NCBI RefSeq assembly: GCF_015056685.1
Contig: NZ_SVFW01000011.1
Coordinates: forward strand, 1 to 64,000
From: Butyrivibrio sp.
GTDB lineage: Bacteria > Bacillota > Clostridia > Lachnospirales > Lachnospiraceae
Reading direction: 5' to 3'
Length of the DNA stretch: 64,000 nt
Under the pieces are notes generated by a model. That model worked only from the letters and a program-made list of their open reading frames with translations, made no database searches and was not told where the DNA came from. The stretch's first letter is position 1. Each line of letters starts with the position of its first letter. Of this stretch, positions 1-8,704 are shown piece after piece. The translations under genes and the position numbers were made by a program.

Positions 1-23
1 TGTTTGAAGCCCGTTTAAGCAAA

Positions 24-311
24 TTACTTATTCTCTACAGGATGAACGCTAGCCTGCTTTTTATCTCTGCCCTTGCGCTCAAATCTAAGAACACCATCAA
101 CAAGTGCGTATAATGTATCATCGCTACCGATTCCTACATTTACACCAGGATGAATGTGTGTTCCACGCTGTCTGTATAAAATATTACCGGCCTTTACGAA
201 TTGTCCGTCAGCTCTTTTTGCTCCAAGTCTCTTTGACTCTGAGTCTCTACCGTTCTTAGTAGATCCAACACCCTTCTTGTGAGCAAAAAATTGAAGGTTC
301 ATATTCATCAT
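24..311 (-). CDS. rpmA: 50S ribosomal protein L27, with cleavable N-terminal extension
   Basis: Component of the large ribosomal subunit near the peptidyl transferase centre. The 95-residue product begins MMNMNLQFF followed by AHKKG, the Firmicutes form in which a short extension is removed between FF and AHKKG by the Prp protease; prp lies directly upstream. The start at 311 has an AGGAGGG ribosome-binding site 8 bases away; a second ATG follows at once. Last gene of the rplU-prp-rpmA set here; no terminator is visible in the 23 bases before the window edge, so the transcript probably continues (obg often follows in this order). Family call very secure. Confidence 0.97.
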   Translation of the reverse strand: MMNMNLQFFAHKKGVGSTKNGRDSESKRLGAKRADGQFVKAGNILYRQRGTHIHPGVNVGIGSDDTLYALVDGVLRFERKGRDKKQASVHPVENK

Positions 312-314
312 GAC

Positions 315-644
315 TTATTCCCTCCTAAATTTAATGTTCAGAAATTTCTTTCCATACTGTTGGAATATGCTGTCTACACCAAGTTCAAAAGATCTTAATA
401 ATAAATCTGAATCATTACTTGGTTCATCCTTAAAACTAAGCTTTATAAGTCCTTTGTCTTCATCCTGAACAACACTTATCTCATCCTCGGTGAAATTATC
501 AATGGAATTGATAAGATTGATTGTCAAAACTGAAACTGCAGCGCACACAATATCGTTGCCATAATCAGCAAAGCCTGCATGACCATTGCATTCAATCGAT
601 CTGTATTTATCGCTGGACGTCTTGGTAATTGTAATAGTAGTCAT
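315..644 (-). CDS. prp: Ribosomal-processing cysteine protease Prp
   Basis: Small cysteine protease (109 residues, usual length) that trims the N-terminal extension of L27 in Firmicutes. The catalytic pair is visible as His22 in GHAGF and Cys34 in GNDIVCAAVS, at the same residue numbers as reported for the S. aureus enzyme. It sits between rplU and rpmA, 3 bases before its substrate gene, which carries the matching LQFF/AHKKG site. The ribosome-binding site is weak (GGA), which fits low expression or coupling to rplU. Function follows from established work on this family. Confidence 0.94.
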   Translation of the reverse strand: MTTITITKTSSDKYRSIECNGHAGFADYGNDIVCAAVSVLTINLINSIDNFTEDEISVVQDEDKGLIKLSFKDEPSNDSDLLLRSFELGVDSIFQQYGKKFLNIKFRRE

Positions 645-664
645 ATTATTCCAATTGTTAATAA

Positions 665-973
665 TTACATAGAGATTTTTTCAATCTTAACAAGTGTGAA
701 TGGCTGTCTGTGACCATTTTTCTTATGGTATCCAGTCTTTCTCTTGTACTTGTAAACAACAACCTTCTTACCACGGCCCTGCTCAACAACTGTAGCGCTA
801 ACCTTAGCTCCGCTAACATCGCCAGCAACCTTAAGAGTCTTGTCATCGTTTACTGCAATAACATTATCAAATGTTACTTCTTTTCCAGGCTCTACATCAA
901 GCTTCTCTACTCTGATTTCATCGCCCTCGGAAACTTTGTACTGCTTTCCACCAGTTACAATAATTGCGTACAT
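665..973 (-). CDS. rplU: 50S ribosomal protein L21
   Basis: Large-subunit protein of the usual bacterial length (102 residues), starting MYAIIVTGGKQYKV and ending with the basic GYHKKNGHRQP stretch typical of L21. A strong AAGGAGG site lies 6 bases before the start. First gene of rplU-prp-rpmA; the transcript begins at a near-consensus promoter overlapping the end of the RNase G gene and passes through an L21 leader, so autoregulation through the leader is likely. Confidence 0.98.
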   Translation of the reverse strand: MYAIIVTGGKQYKVSEGDEIRVEKLDVEPGKEVTFDNVIAVNDDKTLKVAGDVSGAKVSATVVEQGRGKKVVVYKYKRKTGYHKKNGHRQPFTLVKIEKISM

Positions 974-1049
974 AAGTTACCTCCTTCTTCAAAAAAACTC
1001 GCTAACTTTGGCGGGGATAAACCCACTTCTGCCTAGTTATGCGGCATAC
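974..1049 (-). promoter_or_regulatory. L21 leader RNA (ribosomal-protein leader)
   Basis: Between the predicted transcription start and rplU, the minus strand reads a GC-rich element containing CCGCATAACTAGGCAGAAG, GTGGGTTTATCCCCGCC and TTAGCGAG. This matches my recollection of the conserved core of the Firmicutes L21 leader, including the GGGTTTATCCC hairpin. Such leaders are thought to bind a product of the operon and reduce its expression. The match is from memory; a covariance-model search would confirm it. Confidence 0.8.
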
Positions 1050-1055
1050 CATAGT

Positions 1056-1084
1056 ATATTATCATTGATGTTTACTAATGTCAA
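1056..1084 (-). promoter_or_regulatory. Sigma-A promoter of rplU-prp-rpmA
   Basis: The minus strand has TTGACA (1084-1079), a 17-base spacer and TAATAT (1061-1056). The -35 is perfect and the -10 close to consensus. The predicted start is about 1049, just before the L21 leader. The promoter lies across the 3' end of the RNase G gene, whose stop is at 1062. Confidence 0.85.
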
Positions 1085-2252
1085 CAGCTTTTTCAACATC
1101 AAGCAATATTTCTTTTAATGATTTATCGTTTTTATTTCTTGTTAATTCCATAATACCAAGGCCTGTAACATCTATAAATTCAGTATGTATATAATCCTGG
1201 CGTGCTAGCTTCTTAACAAGTTCAATAAGCTCATCATAATCTTCATCATCTTTCATGTTGATGAAATCAATGAGAATCATGCCTGTAAGGTTTCGCAGTC
1301 TTATCTGCCTCATTACTTCCTGTGCAGCTTCGATATTAACCTTTTTGGATATATCTTTTTTACCTGAAATAGCTTTTCCGGTGTTAACATCAATGGCATT
1401 AAAGCTCTCAAGCTGCTCGATTATGAGGTAAGCGCCACTTTTGAGCCATACCCTGTTGCCTCTTAAATCCTGAATCTTTGAATTTATTCCGTGTATTCCG
1501 GTGTCAGTAATAATAACAGGATCTGTGATGCCTTTAGTTCTAAGAAAAGCTTTTGCTTTATCAATATAAGGAAGAGTTATATCATCGTTCTCAGCATAAA
1601 GTGCCTGTTCTTTTGAGTACAAAAGACTACCGTCAGTTCTGATTGTTCCCAAAGAAAGAACCTGAGACATCAGTTTTATACATTCAGATGCATCATCTAA
1701 TATAGCCTTATTCCTGTCACTATCAATATCAGCTGCATTTGTTCTGACAATAATTCCAAAAGAAGTGTTCTGAAAATCTGCAGAGCTGTTAAAAGATAAT
1801 CTATTGAAATCTTCCTTCACATCATCGATAAGAGTTTTTCTAATTTTGTCATCGAGCTTTAAAGATGCTCCGACGCCTTTTCTTCCAAGTGTTAGAACAG
1901 TGTACTTTCCCGACAAAGATAAATAGGTAGTTAGTTTTGGCTTTTTGGTCTTTATCTTTTCAACCTCAACCTGAACTATTACTTCATCCCCGGCTTTTAT
2001 GGAATCTTTAGCTTCAAGCTTTCTGTTAATAACGCAGACAGGGAGGATGCTCTTTAAAGGCAGATAACCAATCTCATCATCTTTATATCTTACAAAAGCT
2101 GCATCAATATTTTTTACAATATGATCAACTCTTCCAAGATAAATATTATGAAGCTCTCTAGCCCTTATGAATTCCAAAAACTCCAGTTTATTATCAATAA
2201 ATGCTGTAACAAGCGGTGTATCAAGGTACTTTGAAATAACAATTTCAGCCAT
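1062..2252 (-). CDS. Ribonuclease E/G family protein, short form
   Basis: Endoribonuclease of RNA processing and decay. At 396 residues it is shorter than E. coli RNase G (about 489). It has an N-terminal S1 RNA-binding region (YLGRVDHIVKNIDAAFV), then the DNase I-like catalytic part with the two metal-binding aspartates in FNAIDVNTGK and MILIDFINM. It ends soon after GLGIMELTRNK and lacks the CPxC zinc-link that joins subunits in E. coli enzymes. It overlaps the preceding radical SAM-associated gene by 8 bases, so the two are probably translated together. Family membership is firm; the effect of the missing zinc-link is unknown. Confidence 0.92.
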   Translation of the reverse strand: MAEIVISKYLDTPLVTAFIDNKLEFLEFIRARELHNIYLGRVDHIVKNIDAAFVRYKDDEIGYLPLKSILPVCVINRKLEAKDSIKAGDEVIVQVEVEKIKTKKPKLTTYLSLSGKYTVLTLGRKGVGASLKLDDKIRKTLIDDVKEDFNRLSFNSSADFQNTSFGIIVRTNAADIDSDRNKAILDDASECIKLMSQVLSLGTIRTDGSLLYSKEQALYAENDDITLPYIDKAKAFLRTKGITDPVIITDTGIHGINSKIQDLRGNRVWLKSGAYLIIEQLESFNAIDVNTGKAISGKKDISKKVNIEAAQEVMRQIRLRNLTGMILIDFINMKDDEDYDELIELVKKLARQDYIHTEFIDVTGLGIMELTRNKNDKSLKEILLDVEKAVDISKHQ

Positions 2253-2973
2253 TTAGATAAAACCTCTCTGAATTGTCTGTTACAATAAAAGGTTCAATGT
2301 ATTTCTTGTTATCTTTTTCAACAAGCTTGTAGATATCGATTCTGTGTAGTGAAAGCATTGATACTGAGAACTCTCTATCAAGGCTTTTGAAAAATCCCTC
2401 GAATAAAAGAGCCGGTTTCAATGTGGTAGCGCTGCTCATGCTTAAAAGAAGCATAACTTCCTGCTTTTCTGTATCAATCTTATAATCGAATATCATAGGC
2501 TTCATATCGATTTCTTTAAAGCCGCTTTTGGTCTTTTTTGTTGCAGGAAGCATATCTTTTGAAAGGTATTTTTCAAATTCAGAAATCCAGTCAAAATCAG
2601 GCTTTGAGGTCTCTCTGAATTTAGCGATATATCTTGCTGCATAGACGTCTGTCATGGCTTTAACTGAAGTCTCGTCAAGTTCTTCTACAGCTATGATCTT
2701 GATTCCTTCATTCATAACAGCATTTAATCTGTCCATAACATCTGTTACTGATACCATGCTGTTAACTGTCATATCAAGATACTCTCCGTCGCTTGTAACA
2801 CCAACACTAAGGGGCTGAGCAAAAGAAAGCAGCTGATGAGGACTAAAACCTTCAGAGTACTTTATATCAATTTCAGCTCGTCTTATAGCTTTCTGGAAGT
2901 ATCTCATTACATCCAAGTGTCCTACAAATTTAATAGGACCATGTTTGGTAAATTTTACACGTAATTTATTCAT
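2245..2973 (-). CDS. Radical SAM-associated protein, DUF2344 / TIGR03936 type
   Basis: A 242-residue protein starting MNKLRVKFTKHGPIKFVGHLD, the hallmark opening of the DUF2344 family, which is either encoded after or fused to a TIGR03960-type radical SAM enzyme. I chose the ATG at 2973 because it has a GGAGGG site 8 bases upstream and overlaps the upstream gene's TGA as ATGA, a translational coupling signal. The role is unknown; in genomes it travels with RNase G and the L21/L27 genes, exactly as here, which suggests RNA or ribosome modification. That role is inference only. Confidence 0.88.
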   Translation of the reverse strand: MNKLRVKFTKHGPIKFVGHLDVMRYFQKAIRRAEIDIKYSEGFSPHQLLSFAQPLSVGVTSDGEYLDMTVNSMVSVTDVMDRLNAVMNEGIKIIAVEELDETSVKAMTDVYAARYIAKFRETSKPDFDWISEFEKYLSKDMLPATKKTKSGFKEIDMKPMIFDYKIDTEKQEVMLLLSMSSATTLKPALLFEGFFKSLDREFSVSMLSLHRIDIYKLVEKDNKKYIEPFIVTDNSERFYLNG

Positions 2974-4844
2974 GCTCTGCCCTCCGTGCAAACACCTACG
3001 CCGTAAGATGCAGCTCCGCAGCCAAGGCAGGAAAGTCTGCAGTTAGATGAAGGCTTATTTTCAAGGGCAGTCTTCCATTCACGTAAAAGAAATGCCTTTG
3101 AAACTCCACAGTTTATGATATCCCAAGGGAAAATCTCATCTTCAGCACGTTCTCTTGTAGTGTAGAAAAATGGATTAATATTGCACTCATCAAAGACTTC
3201 CATCCAGGTGTCAAATTTAAAATATTCACCCCAGGCATCGAAAACACAGCCTTTTTTATATGCCTTCAAGATTACTTCATTAAGCCTTCTGTCACCCCTT
3301 GCAAGTACGCCTTCCATCATACTTGCATCAGCTTCATGCCAGTTGTACTTGATATGTTTCTGGTTAAGCTGGGACATAATGCCTTTTCTAGTCTTATTTG
3401 CTTTATCAAGGAACTCTTCCTTGGTATTCATTGGTGCCCACTGGAAAGGTGTAAATGGCTTTGGAACAAAGAATGATGTACTTGCTACAATATCAATTGT
3501 TCTTCCATTTCTGTTTTCTTTTGGCACTGTCTCAAAATACTCAACAGCGACCTTATTACAGATATCACCGATTCCAAGTATATCTTCATCTGTTTCTGTT
3601 GGAAGTCCCAGCATGAAATAGAGCTTAACTTTATTCCATCCGCCGAGGAATGCTTCGTGAGATCCTCTTAAAATATCTTCCTCTGTAAGGCCCTTATTTA
3701 TAACATTACGCATTCTCTGGGTTCCGGCTTCAGGAGCAAATGTAAGACTGCTCTTTTTAACATCCTGAACTTTACTCATAACATCAAGAGAGAATGCATC
3801 AATTCTAAGGGAAGGAAGTGAAATATTTACTTTCTTCTCGTTACAGTTTTTAATCAAAAAGTCTATAAGTTCAGGAAGTTTTGAATAATCACTTGAACTT
3901 AAGGAACTTAGGGATATTTCTTCATAACCGGTGTTTTTTAATGCTTCAAGAGCAAGTTCTTTTAGGTGGTCAACGTCTTTTTCACGAAGAGGTTTATAGA
4001 GCTGACCGGCCTGACAGAATCTGCAGCCTCTTATGCATCCGCGCATAATTTCCAAAACTACCCTGTCCTGGGTTATCTTGATGTATGGAACAACAGGTTT
4101 TGTTGGATAGAACTGGTTTGATACATCAAGACACATCTCTTTATTTATCTGTGCAGGTACGTCTTCATAACAAGGCGTCATTGAAAGAATAGTACCGTCT
4201 TCCTTGTATTTGACATCATAAAGAGAAGGCACATAAATACCGGAAATATGAGAACATCTTCTCAAGAATTCCTGACGTGATATACCCTCTTTCCTTGACT
4301 TTTTATAGAGGTCAAAGATCTCTCTGTATTTTGTTTCGCCTTCACCTATATAGAACATATCAAAAAAATCCGTTATAGGTTCCGGATTATAAGTACATGG
4401 GCCACCACCGATCACTATAGGATAGTCCCAGTCTCTGTCTTTTGCGAGAAGAGGTATCTTTGAAAGATCCAGTATCTGCAAAATGTTTGTATAACACATT
4501 TCATACTGGATGGTAAATCCAAGGAAATCAAATTTTCTGATCTCATCCTGTGATTCCAACGCAAAAAGAGGAATGTCCTTTTCCCTGAAGACTTTGTCAG
4601 CGTCTACCCATGGAGAATAGACTCTCTCACACCATACATCTTCATAGGAATTAAACATTCCGTAAAGAATTTGAATTCCAAGATGAGACATGCCAATCTC
4701 ATAAACATCAGGGAAACACATGGCAAATCTGATATCGACAGCGTTTTTGTCTTTATAGACGCTGTTAACCTCATTGCCTATGTATCTCTCGGGTTTCTCA
4801 AGATCAAGCAAAGTCTCATCGCTTAGAGCTAAGTTTTCGTTCAT
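2970..4844 (-). CDS. B12-binding-type radical SAM protein, TIGR03960 family
   Basis: A 624-residue radical SAM enzyme. An N-terminal cobalamin-binding-like region (about 30-200, with GMSHLGIQILYG) precedes the radical SAM core. The [4Fe-4S] motif is visible as CIRGCRFCQ in the middle of the protein, followed by SLSSSDYS and ITLAPEAGT-like segments (here LTFAPEAGTQRMR). The C-terminus has a Cys-rich CRLSCLGCGA tail. It is the partner of the downstream DUF2344 gene (ATGA overlap). Substrate unknown. It starts 9 bases after hisIE, so it may be co-transcribed with the his genes. Confidence 0.9.
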   Translation of the reverse strand: MNENLALSDETLLDLEKPERYIGNEVNSVYKDKNAVDIRFAMCFPDVYEIGMSHLGIQILYGMFNSYEDVWCERVYSPWVDADKVFREKDIPLFALESQDEIRKFDFLGFTIQYEMCYTNILQILDLSKIPLLAKDRDWDYPIVIGGGPCTYNPEPITDFFDMFYIGEGETKYREIFDLYKKSRKEGISRQEFLRRCSHISGIYVPSLYDVKYKEDGTILSMTPCYEDVPAQINKEMCLDVSNQFYPTKPVVPYIKITQDRVVLEIMRGCIRGCRFCQAGQLYKPLREKDVDHLKELALEALKNTGYEEISLSSLSSSDYSKLPELIDFLIKNCNEKKVNISLPSLRIDAFSLDVMSKVQDVKKSSLTFAPEAGTQRMRNVINKGLTEEDILRGSHEAFLGGWNKVKLYFMLGLPTETDEDILGIGDICNKVAVEYFETVPKENRNGRTIDIVASTSFFVPKPFTPFQWAPMNTKEEFLDKANKTRKGIMSQLNQKHIKYNWHEADASMMEGVLARGDRRLNEVILKAYKKGCVFDAWGEYFKFDTWMEVFDECNINPFFYTTRERAEDEIFPWDIINCGVSKAFLLREWKTALENKPSSNCRLSCLGCGAASYGVGVCTEGRA

Positions 4845-4853
4845 ACTTTTTCC

Positions 4854-6071
4854 TTATCTTCTTGACAACTCGTCAGTTATATCCTCCCAGCTAACATTTT
4901 TTTCAGCCATGAGGACCATCATATGATACAGGAAATCAGACATTTCGTAAACTATTTCATTATCATTTGGATTTTTTGCGGCAATTACAATCTCTGTAGC
5001 TTCCTCGCCCACTTTTTTAAGAATCTTATCAATGCCCTTATCAAAAAGATAATTTGTATAAGATCCCTGTCTTGGATTTACTTTTCTGTCTTTTATTACA
5101 TCAAATACTTCATCCAGGACTTTTTGAGGATTCTTTTTATCATAGTCAGTTTTGGCTATTTCATTGAAAAAGCATGAATAGCTTCCTGTATGGCAGGCTG
5201 CACCGATCTGCTTAACGCTTGCAAGAATCGTATCCTTGTCACAATCAGCATACAAAGCCTTAACAAACTGATAATGTGAGCTTGTCTCTCCTTTAATCCA
5301 TAACTCATTTCGACTACGGCTAAAATATGTCATTTTTCCTGTCTCGAGAGTTTTATTATAAGCTTCTTCGTTCATATATGCCAGCATAAGAACCTGATCA
5401 GTTTTATAATCCTGAACAATTACAGGAACCATGCCATCTGAATTCTTTTTAAGATCATCCCACGAAAGAGCTCCCTTAAGGGCAAAAAGCTCAAAATTAT
5501 CATTGTCCAGAGCTTTTTTATATTCATCAAGGCTCTTTTCATAGTCATCAATAACGTAGGATATTGTAAAGTCTATGTCAGATGAAGCAAGATCCTTAAC
5601 TGATTTTGGAAAATATATAAGTTCAGTTGTATATTTCTCAACGAGTTCTTTATTTGCTTTAGTCTGCGCATCATCAGAGAATATTGCATATATTTTTTCT
5701 TTGCCAAATTTCTCTGAGCTTTCGGCAAGGCTTTCAATTTCACTCTGCTCTGAAAGATTAACGGCAACCTTTGAACATCCTGCGTAGAGAAGTTTTTTTA
5801 CATCTTCCATGCGCTTGATATTTCCGGCGCCTATTACATTTCCGTCAGCTTTTTTACATATTGCCTTTATCATATCAAGGGCCTTTTCATGGGCTTCATC
5901 GCCCATTCCTCTTGAAAGATCATAAAGAAAAATTGAATTGACGCCCTTCTCATTGTAAATCTTAACAAGCTCCAGTGGATCGTCACATAATACAGTTTTA
6001 TCTGATACGCCTTTTACAGCCTTTTCGTCATAAAGATAGATACATGGAATAAGCTTTCTTATTTTTGACAT
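4854..6071 (-). CDS. hisIE: HisIE (phosphoribosyl-AMP cyclohydrolase / phosphoribosyl-ATP pyrophosphatase) with decayed HisF-like N-terminal domain
   Basis: Catalyses the second and third steps of histidine synthesis. The 405-residue protein is about twice the usual HisIE. Residues 1-200 resemble HisF/HisA (RKLIPCIYLYDEKAVKGV, then a GAGNIKRMEDVKKLL segment), but both catalytic aspartates of HisF are gone (Tyr12 and Phe131 at those positions). HisI occupies about 205-315, with YFSRSRNELWIKGETS, the metal site DCDKD at 276-280 and Cys293/Cys300 in ACHTGSYSC. HisE occupies about 317-405 with KKVGEEATEIVIAAK. The start at 6071 has an AAGGAGC site inside the hisB end. Last his gene of the cluster. 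Confidence 0.93.
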   Translation of the reverse strand: MSKIRKLIPCIYLYDEKAVKGVSDKTVLCDDPLELVKIYNEKGVNSIFLYDLSRGMGDEAHEKALDMIKAICKKADGNVIGAGNIKRMEDVKKLLYAGCSKVAVNLSEQSEIESLAESSEKFGKEKIYAIFSDDAQTKANKELVEKYTTELIYFPKSVKDLASSDIDFTISYVIDDYEKSLDEYKKALDNDNFELFALKGALSWDDLKKNSDGMVPVIVQDYKTDQVLMLAYMNEEAYNKTLETGKMTYFSRSRNELWIKGETSSHYQFVKALYADCDKDTILASVKQIGAACHTGSYSCFFNEIAKTDYDKKNPQKVLDEVFDVIKDRKVNPRQGSYTNYLFDKGIDKILKKVGEEATEIVIAAKNPNDNEIVYEMSDFLYHMMVLMAEKNVSWEDITDELSRR

Positions 6072-6072
6072 A

Positions 6073-6663
6073 TTATAAAGCTCCTTTAGTACTTAAAACG
6101 TCTGTTATTCTTGGATCAACCATAGTTGCTGTATCTACAGCTTTTGCAAAAGCTTTAAACATTGCTTCGATCTTGTGGTGGTCGTTGCTGCCGGTCAAAA
6201 CTCTCAGGTGAATGTTCATCATTGCAGAGTATGAAACTGCGTAAAAGAACTCATTCACAAGCTGTGTATCAAAGTCACCAACCATGGGAGATGTAAATGC
6301 TGCATCCATTACAAAATATGGTCTTCCGCAAAGATCTACAGCGGCCAAAACAAGGGATTCGTCCATTGGAAGAATTTCACTTCCATAACGTCTGATACCT
6401 TTTTTATCTCCTATAGCCTGTAAAAGGGCCTGTCCAAGGACAATTCCGGTATCTTCTACAGTGTGATGCCCGTCAACATTGAGGTCGCCCTTCACTTTTA
6501 CTTCCAGATCAAAAAGACCATGTTTTGCAAAAGCTTCAAGCATATGATCAAAAAATCCAATCCCGGTTTCAATGTCAGCCTTGCCTGTACCGTCAATATT
6601 AAGCTTTACGCTGATATCAGTTTCTTTTGTCTTCCTGATAACACTTGCAATTCTTTCTCCCAT
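6073..6663 (-). CDS. hisB: Imidazoleglycerol-phosphate dehydratase
   Basis: Converts imidazole glycerol phosphate to imidazole acetol phosphate. Its 196 residues match the monofunctional enzyme; the phosphatase half found in E. coli is absent. The Mn-binding motifs are visible: DIETGIGFFDHML, DGHHTVEDTGI, and SNDHHKIEAMFKA near the C-terminus. It has a good AAGGAGC site and is followed 1 base later by hisIE. A 92-base AT-rich gap separates it from hisD; I found no convincing promoter there. Confidence 0.97.
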   Translation of the reverse strand: MGERIASVIRKTKETDISVKLNIDGTGKADIETGIGFFDHMLEAFAKHGLFDLEVKVKGDLNVDGHHTVEDTGIVLGQALLQAIGDKKGIRRYGSEILPMDESLVLAAVDLCGRPYFVMDAAFTSPMVGDFDTQLVNEFFYAVSYSAMMNIHLRVLTGSNDHHKIEAMFKAFAKAVDTATMVDPRITDVLSTKGAL

Positions 6664-6755
6664 AATTTGTGGCTCCTTGCGTTATGTTAACTAAATATTG
6701 CTATTTAATTATAAACAATTTATTAATCTTGCATTTAACAATTATTTTAGAAAGT

Positions 6756-8054
6756 TTACTTGCAATTTTCGAACCTTACTGCAATTGAATTTGCATGTGC
6801 TGTAAGGCCTTCCTCTTTTGCAAATAGTTCGATATCCTTGTGGACTTTATATAAACCTTCCTGTGAATATGAAATGATACTTGTCTTTTTTACGAAGTCA
6901 TCAACAGAAAGCGGTGAGAAAAATCTTGCTGTCCTATTTGTAGGTAAGATGTGGTTAGGACCTGCAAAGTAGTCTCCAAGCGGCTCTGAAGAATATTCTC
7001 CAAGGAAAATAGCACCTGCATTTTTAATCTTGGTCATAGTCTCAAATGGATTTTTGGTAATTATCTCAAGGTGCTCTGATGCAACTGCATTTGCAGCATC
7101 TATTGCATCATCCATATTATCTGCTACAAAGATATAGCCATAGTTTTCTAAAGATTTTTTGATGATCTCAGACCTTGAAAGCGTTTTTAAGAACTCATCA
7201 ATTTCTTTTGACACTTTATCTGCAATATCCTGAGATGTTGTGATAAGTATGCTGCTTGCAAGCTCATCGTGCTCAGCCTGTGATAAAAGATCTGCTGCTA
7301 CATATCTTGGATTGGCAGTTTCATCAGTCAAAACCAGGATCTCGCTTGGTCCTGCGATCGAATCAATTGAAACGTGTCCAAAGCATGCTTTCTTAGCCAA
7401 TGCTACAAATATATTTCCAGGTCCTGTTATTTTATCTACCTTTGGAACTGAAGCTGTACCAAAAGCCATAGCCGCGATTGCCTGCGCTCCGCCAACTTTA
7501 TAAATTTCAGTAACACCTGCTATATCTGCTGCAACAAGGGTTCCGGCATTTACTTTACCATCCTTTGAAGGTGGTGTGCACATTACAATTCTTTCAACTC
7601 CGGCAACTTTTGCCGGAACTACATTCATGAGAACGCTTGACGGGTAAGCAGCTTTACCGCCGGGAACATATACGCCTGAGATCTCGATAGGAAGGATTCT
7701 CTGGCCAAGTATGCTTCCGTCTTCTTTTGTATCGATCCAGGTATTTCTCTTTTGCTTTTCATGGAAAACTCTGATATTTTCAGCGCTCTTTTTCATGACT
7801 TCCACAAAGTCATCTGAAAGCTCTTTATAAGCTTCTTCTATCTCTTTTCTTGTAACTTTTATAGTCTTTTCATTTACAGCAAATCTATCAAACTTAAGCG
7901 TGTAGTCAAAAAGAGCTTTATCGCCGTTTTCTCTCACATTATTGATGATCTCATTTACTGTATTTTCGTATTCTGTATAGTTTCCGGGATTTCTTTTTAA
8001 AAGATTTCCTAAAAGCTCATCTTTTGTTTCTTTGGTAAGTTTTACTGTGCGCAT
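6756..8054 (-). CDS. hisD: Histidinol dehydrogenase
   Basis: Oxidises histidinol to histidine in two NAD-dependent steps at the end of the pathway. The 432-residue length is normal. Signatures include PGGKAAYPSSVLMN, the GPSEILVLTD segment followed by LLSQAEHDE, and VASEHLEI with the catalytic Glu-His pair. It follows hisG by 3 bases with an AAAGGAG ribosome-binding site. Confidence 0.97.
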   Translation of the reverse strand: MRTVKLTKETKDELLGNLLKRNPGNYTEYENTVNEIINNVRENGDKALFDYTLKFDRFAVNEKTIKVTRKEIEEAYKELSDDFVEVMKKSAENIRVFHEKQKRNTWIDTKEDGSILGQRILPIEISGVYVPGGKAAYPSSVLMNVVPAKVAGVERIVMCTPPSKDGKVNAGTLVAADIAGVTEIYKVGGAQAIAAMAFGTASVPKVDKITGPGNIFVALAKKACFGHVSIDSIAGPSEILVLTDETANPRYVAADLLSQAEHDELASSILITTSQDIADKVSKEIDEFLKTLSRSEIIKKSLENYGYIFVADNMDDAIDAANAVASEHLEIITKNPFETMTKIKNAGAIFLGEYSSEPLGDYFAGPNHILPTNRTARFFSPLSVDDFVKKTSIISYSQEGLYKVHKDIELFAKEEGLTAHANSIAVRFENCK

Positions 8055-8057
8055 ATA

Positions 8058-8693
8058 TTAGAGATTCTCCTTTATGTCATTTATAAGCTTTCTTATTCTT
8101 TCAGTTTCCATCTGCATGCTGACCTGATTGACGATCATTCTTGCAGATAGAGGACAGATTTCCTCAAGTACTTCAAGTCCGTTCTCTCTAAGTGTTGAGC
8201 CTGTCTCAACGATATCAACTATGACGTCACTTAAATTTACTATAGGTCCTAGCTCCACAGAGCCGTTAAGCTTTATGATGTCAACAGTCTGATGTTTTTG
8301 ATTAAAGAAATAATCCTTGGCGATCTCAGGGTATTTGCTTGCTACTCTGATAAGTTCCCTGTGTTCAAGGAGTTTTTTGGCTTCTGCAGGTCCGCATACA
8401 CACATCCTGCATTTTCCAAAGCCCAGGTCAAGCACTTCATAAACCCTTCTTTTTTCTTCCATTATGGTATCAGCGCCAACAATTCCTATATCAGCAGCAC
8501 CATATTCTACGTAAGTTGGCACGTCAGGGCCTTTTGCCAAAAAGAATTTCAGTTTTAGTTCTTCATTTGTAAAAATAAGCTTTCTTGTCTTTTTATCTAA
8601 GATCTCATCACAGGTAATACCGCATTTGTTTAGTATTTCCATTGTGCTGTCTACAAGTCTCCCCTTCCCAAGGGCAAAGGTCAAATATCTCAT
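8058..8693 (-). CDS. hisG: ATP phosphoribosyltransferase, short catalytic form
   Basis: First enzyme of histidine synthesis, joining ATP and PRPP. At 211 residues it is the short HisG form, which lacks the C-terminal regulatory domain and depends on HisZ; hisZ is the gene directly upstream. The phosphate-binding motif appears as VDIVETGSTLRENGL. A GGAGG site lies 6 bases before the ATG at 8693. Feedback control by histidine is expected to act through the HisG/HisZ complex. Confidence 0.96.
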   Translation of the reverse strand: MRYLTFALGKGRLVDSTMEILNKCGITCDEILDKKTRKLIFTNEELKLKFFLAKGPDVPTYVEYGAADIGIVGADTIMEEKRRVYEVLDLGFGKCRMCVCGPAEAKKLLEHRELIRVASKYPEIAKDYFFNQKHQTVDIIKLNGSVELGPIVNLSDVIVDIVETGSTLRENGLEVLEEICPLSARMIVNQVSMQMETERIRKLINDIKENL

Positions 8694-8704
8694 AATGCCT
8701 CCAT

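Noticed and set aside
6664..6755. AT-rich gap between hisD and hisB with a TATAAT
   Set aside because: No -35 element at a normal spacing, and the surrounding his genes form a plausible single transcript.
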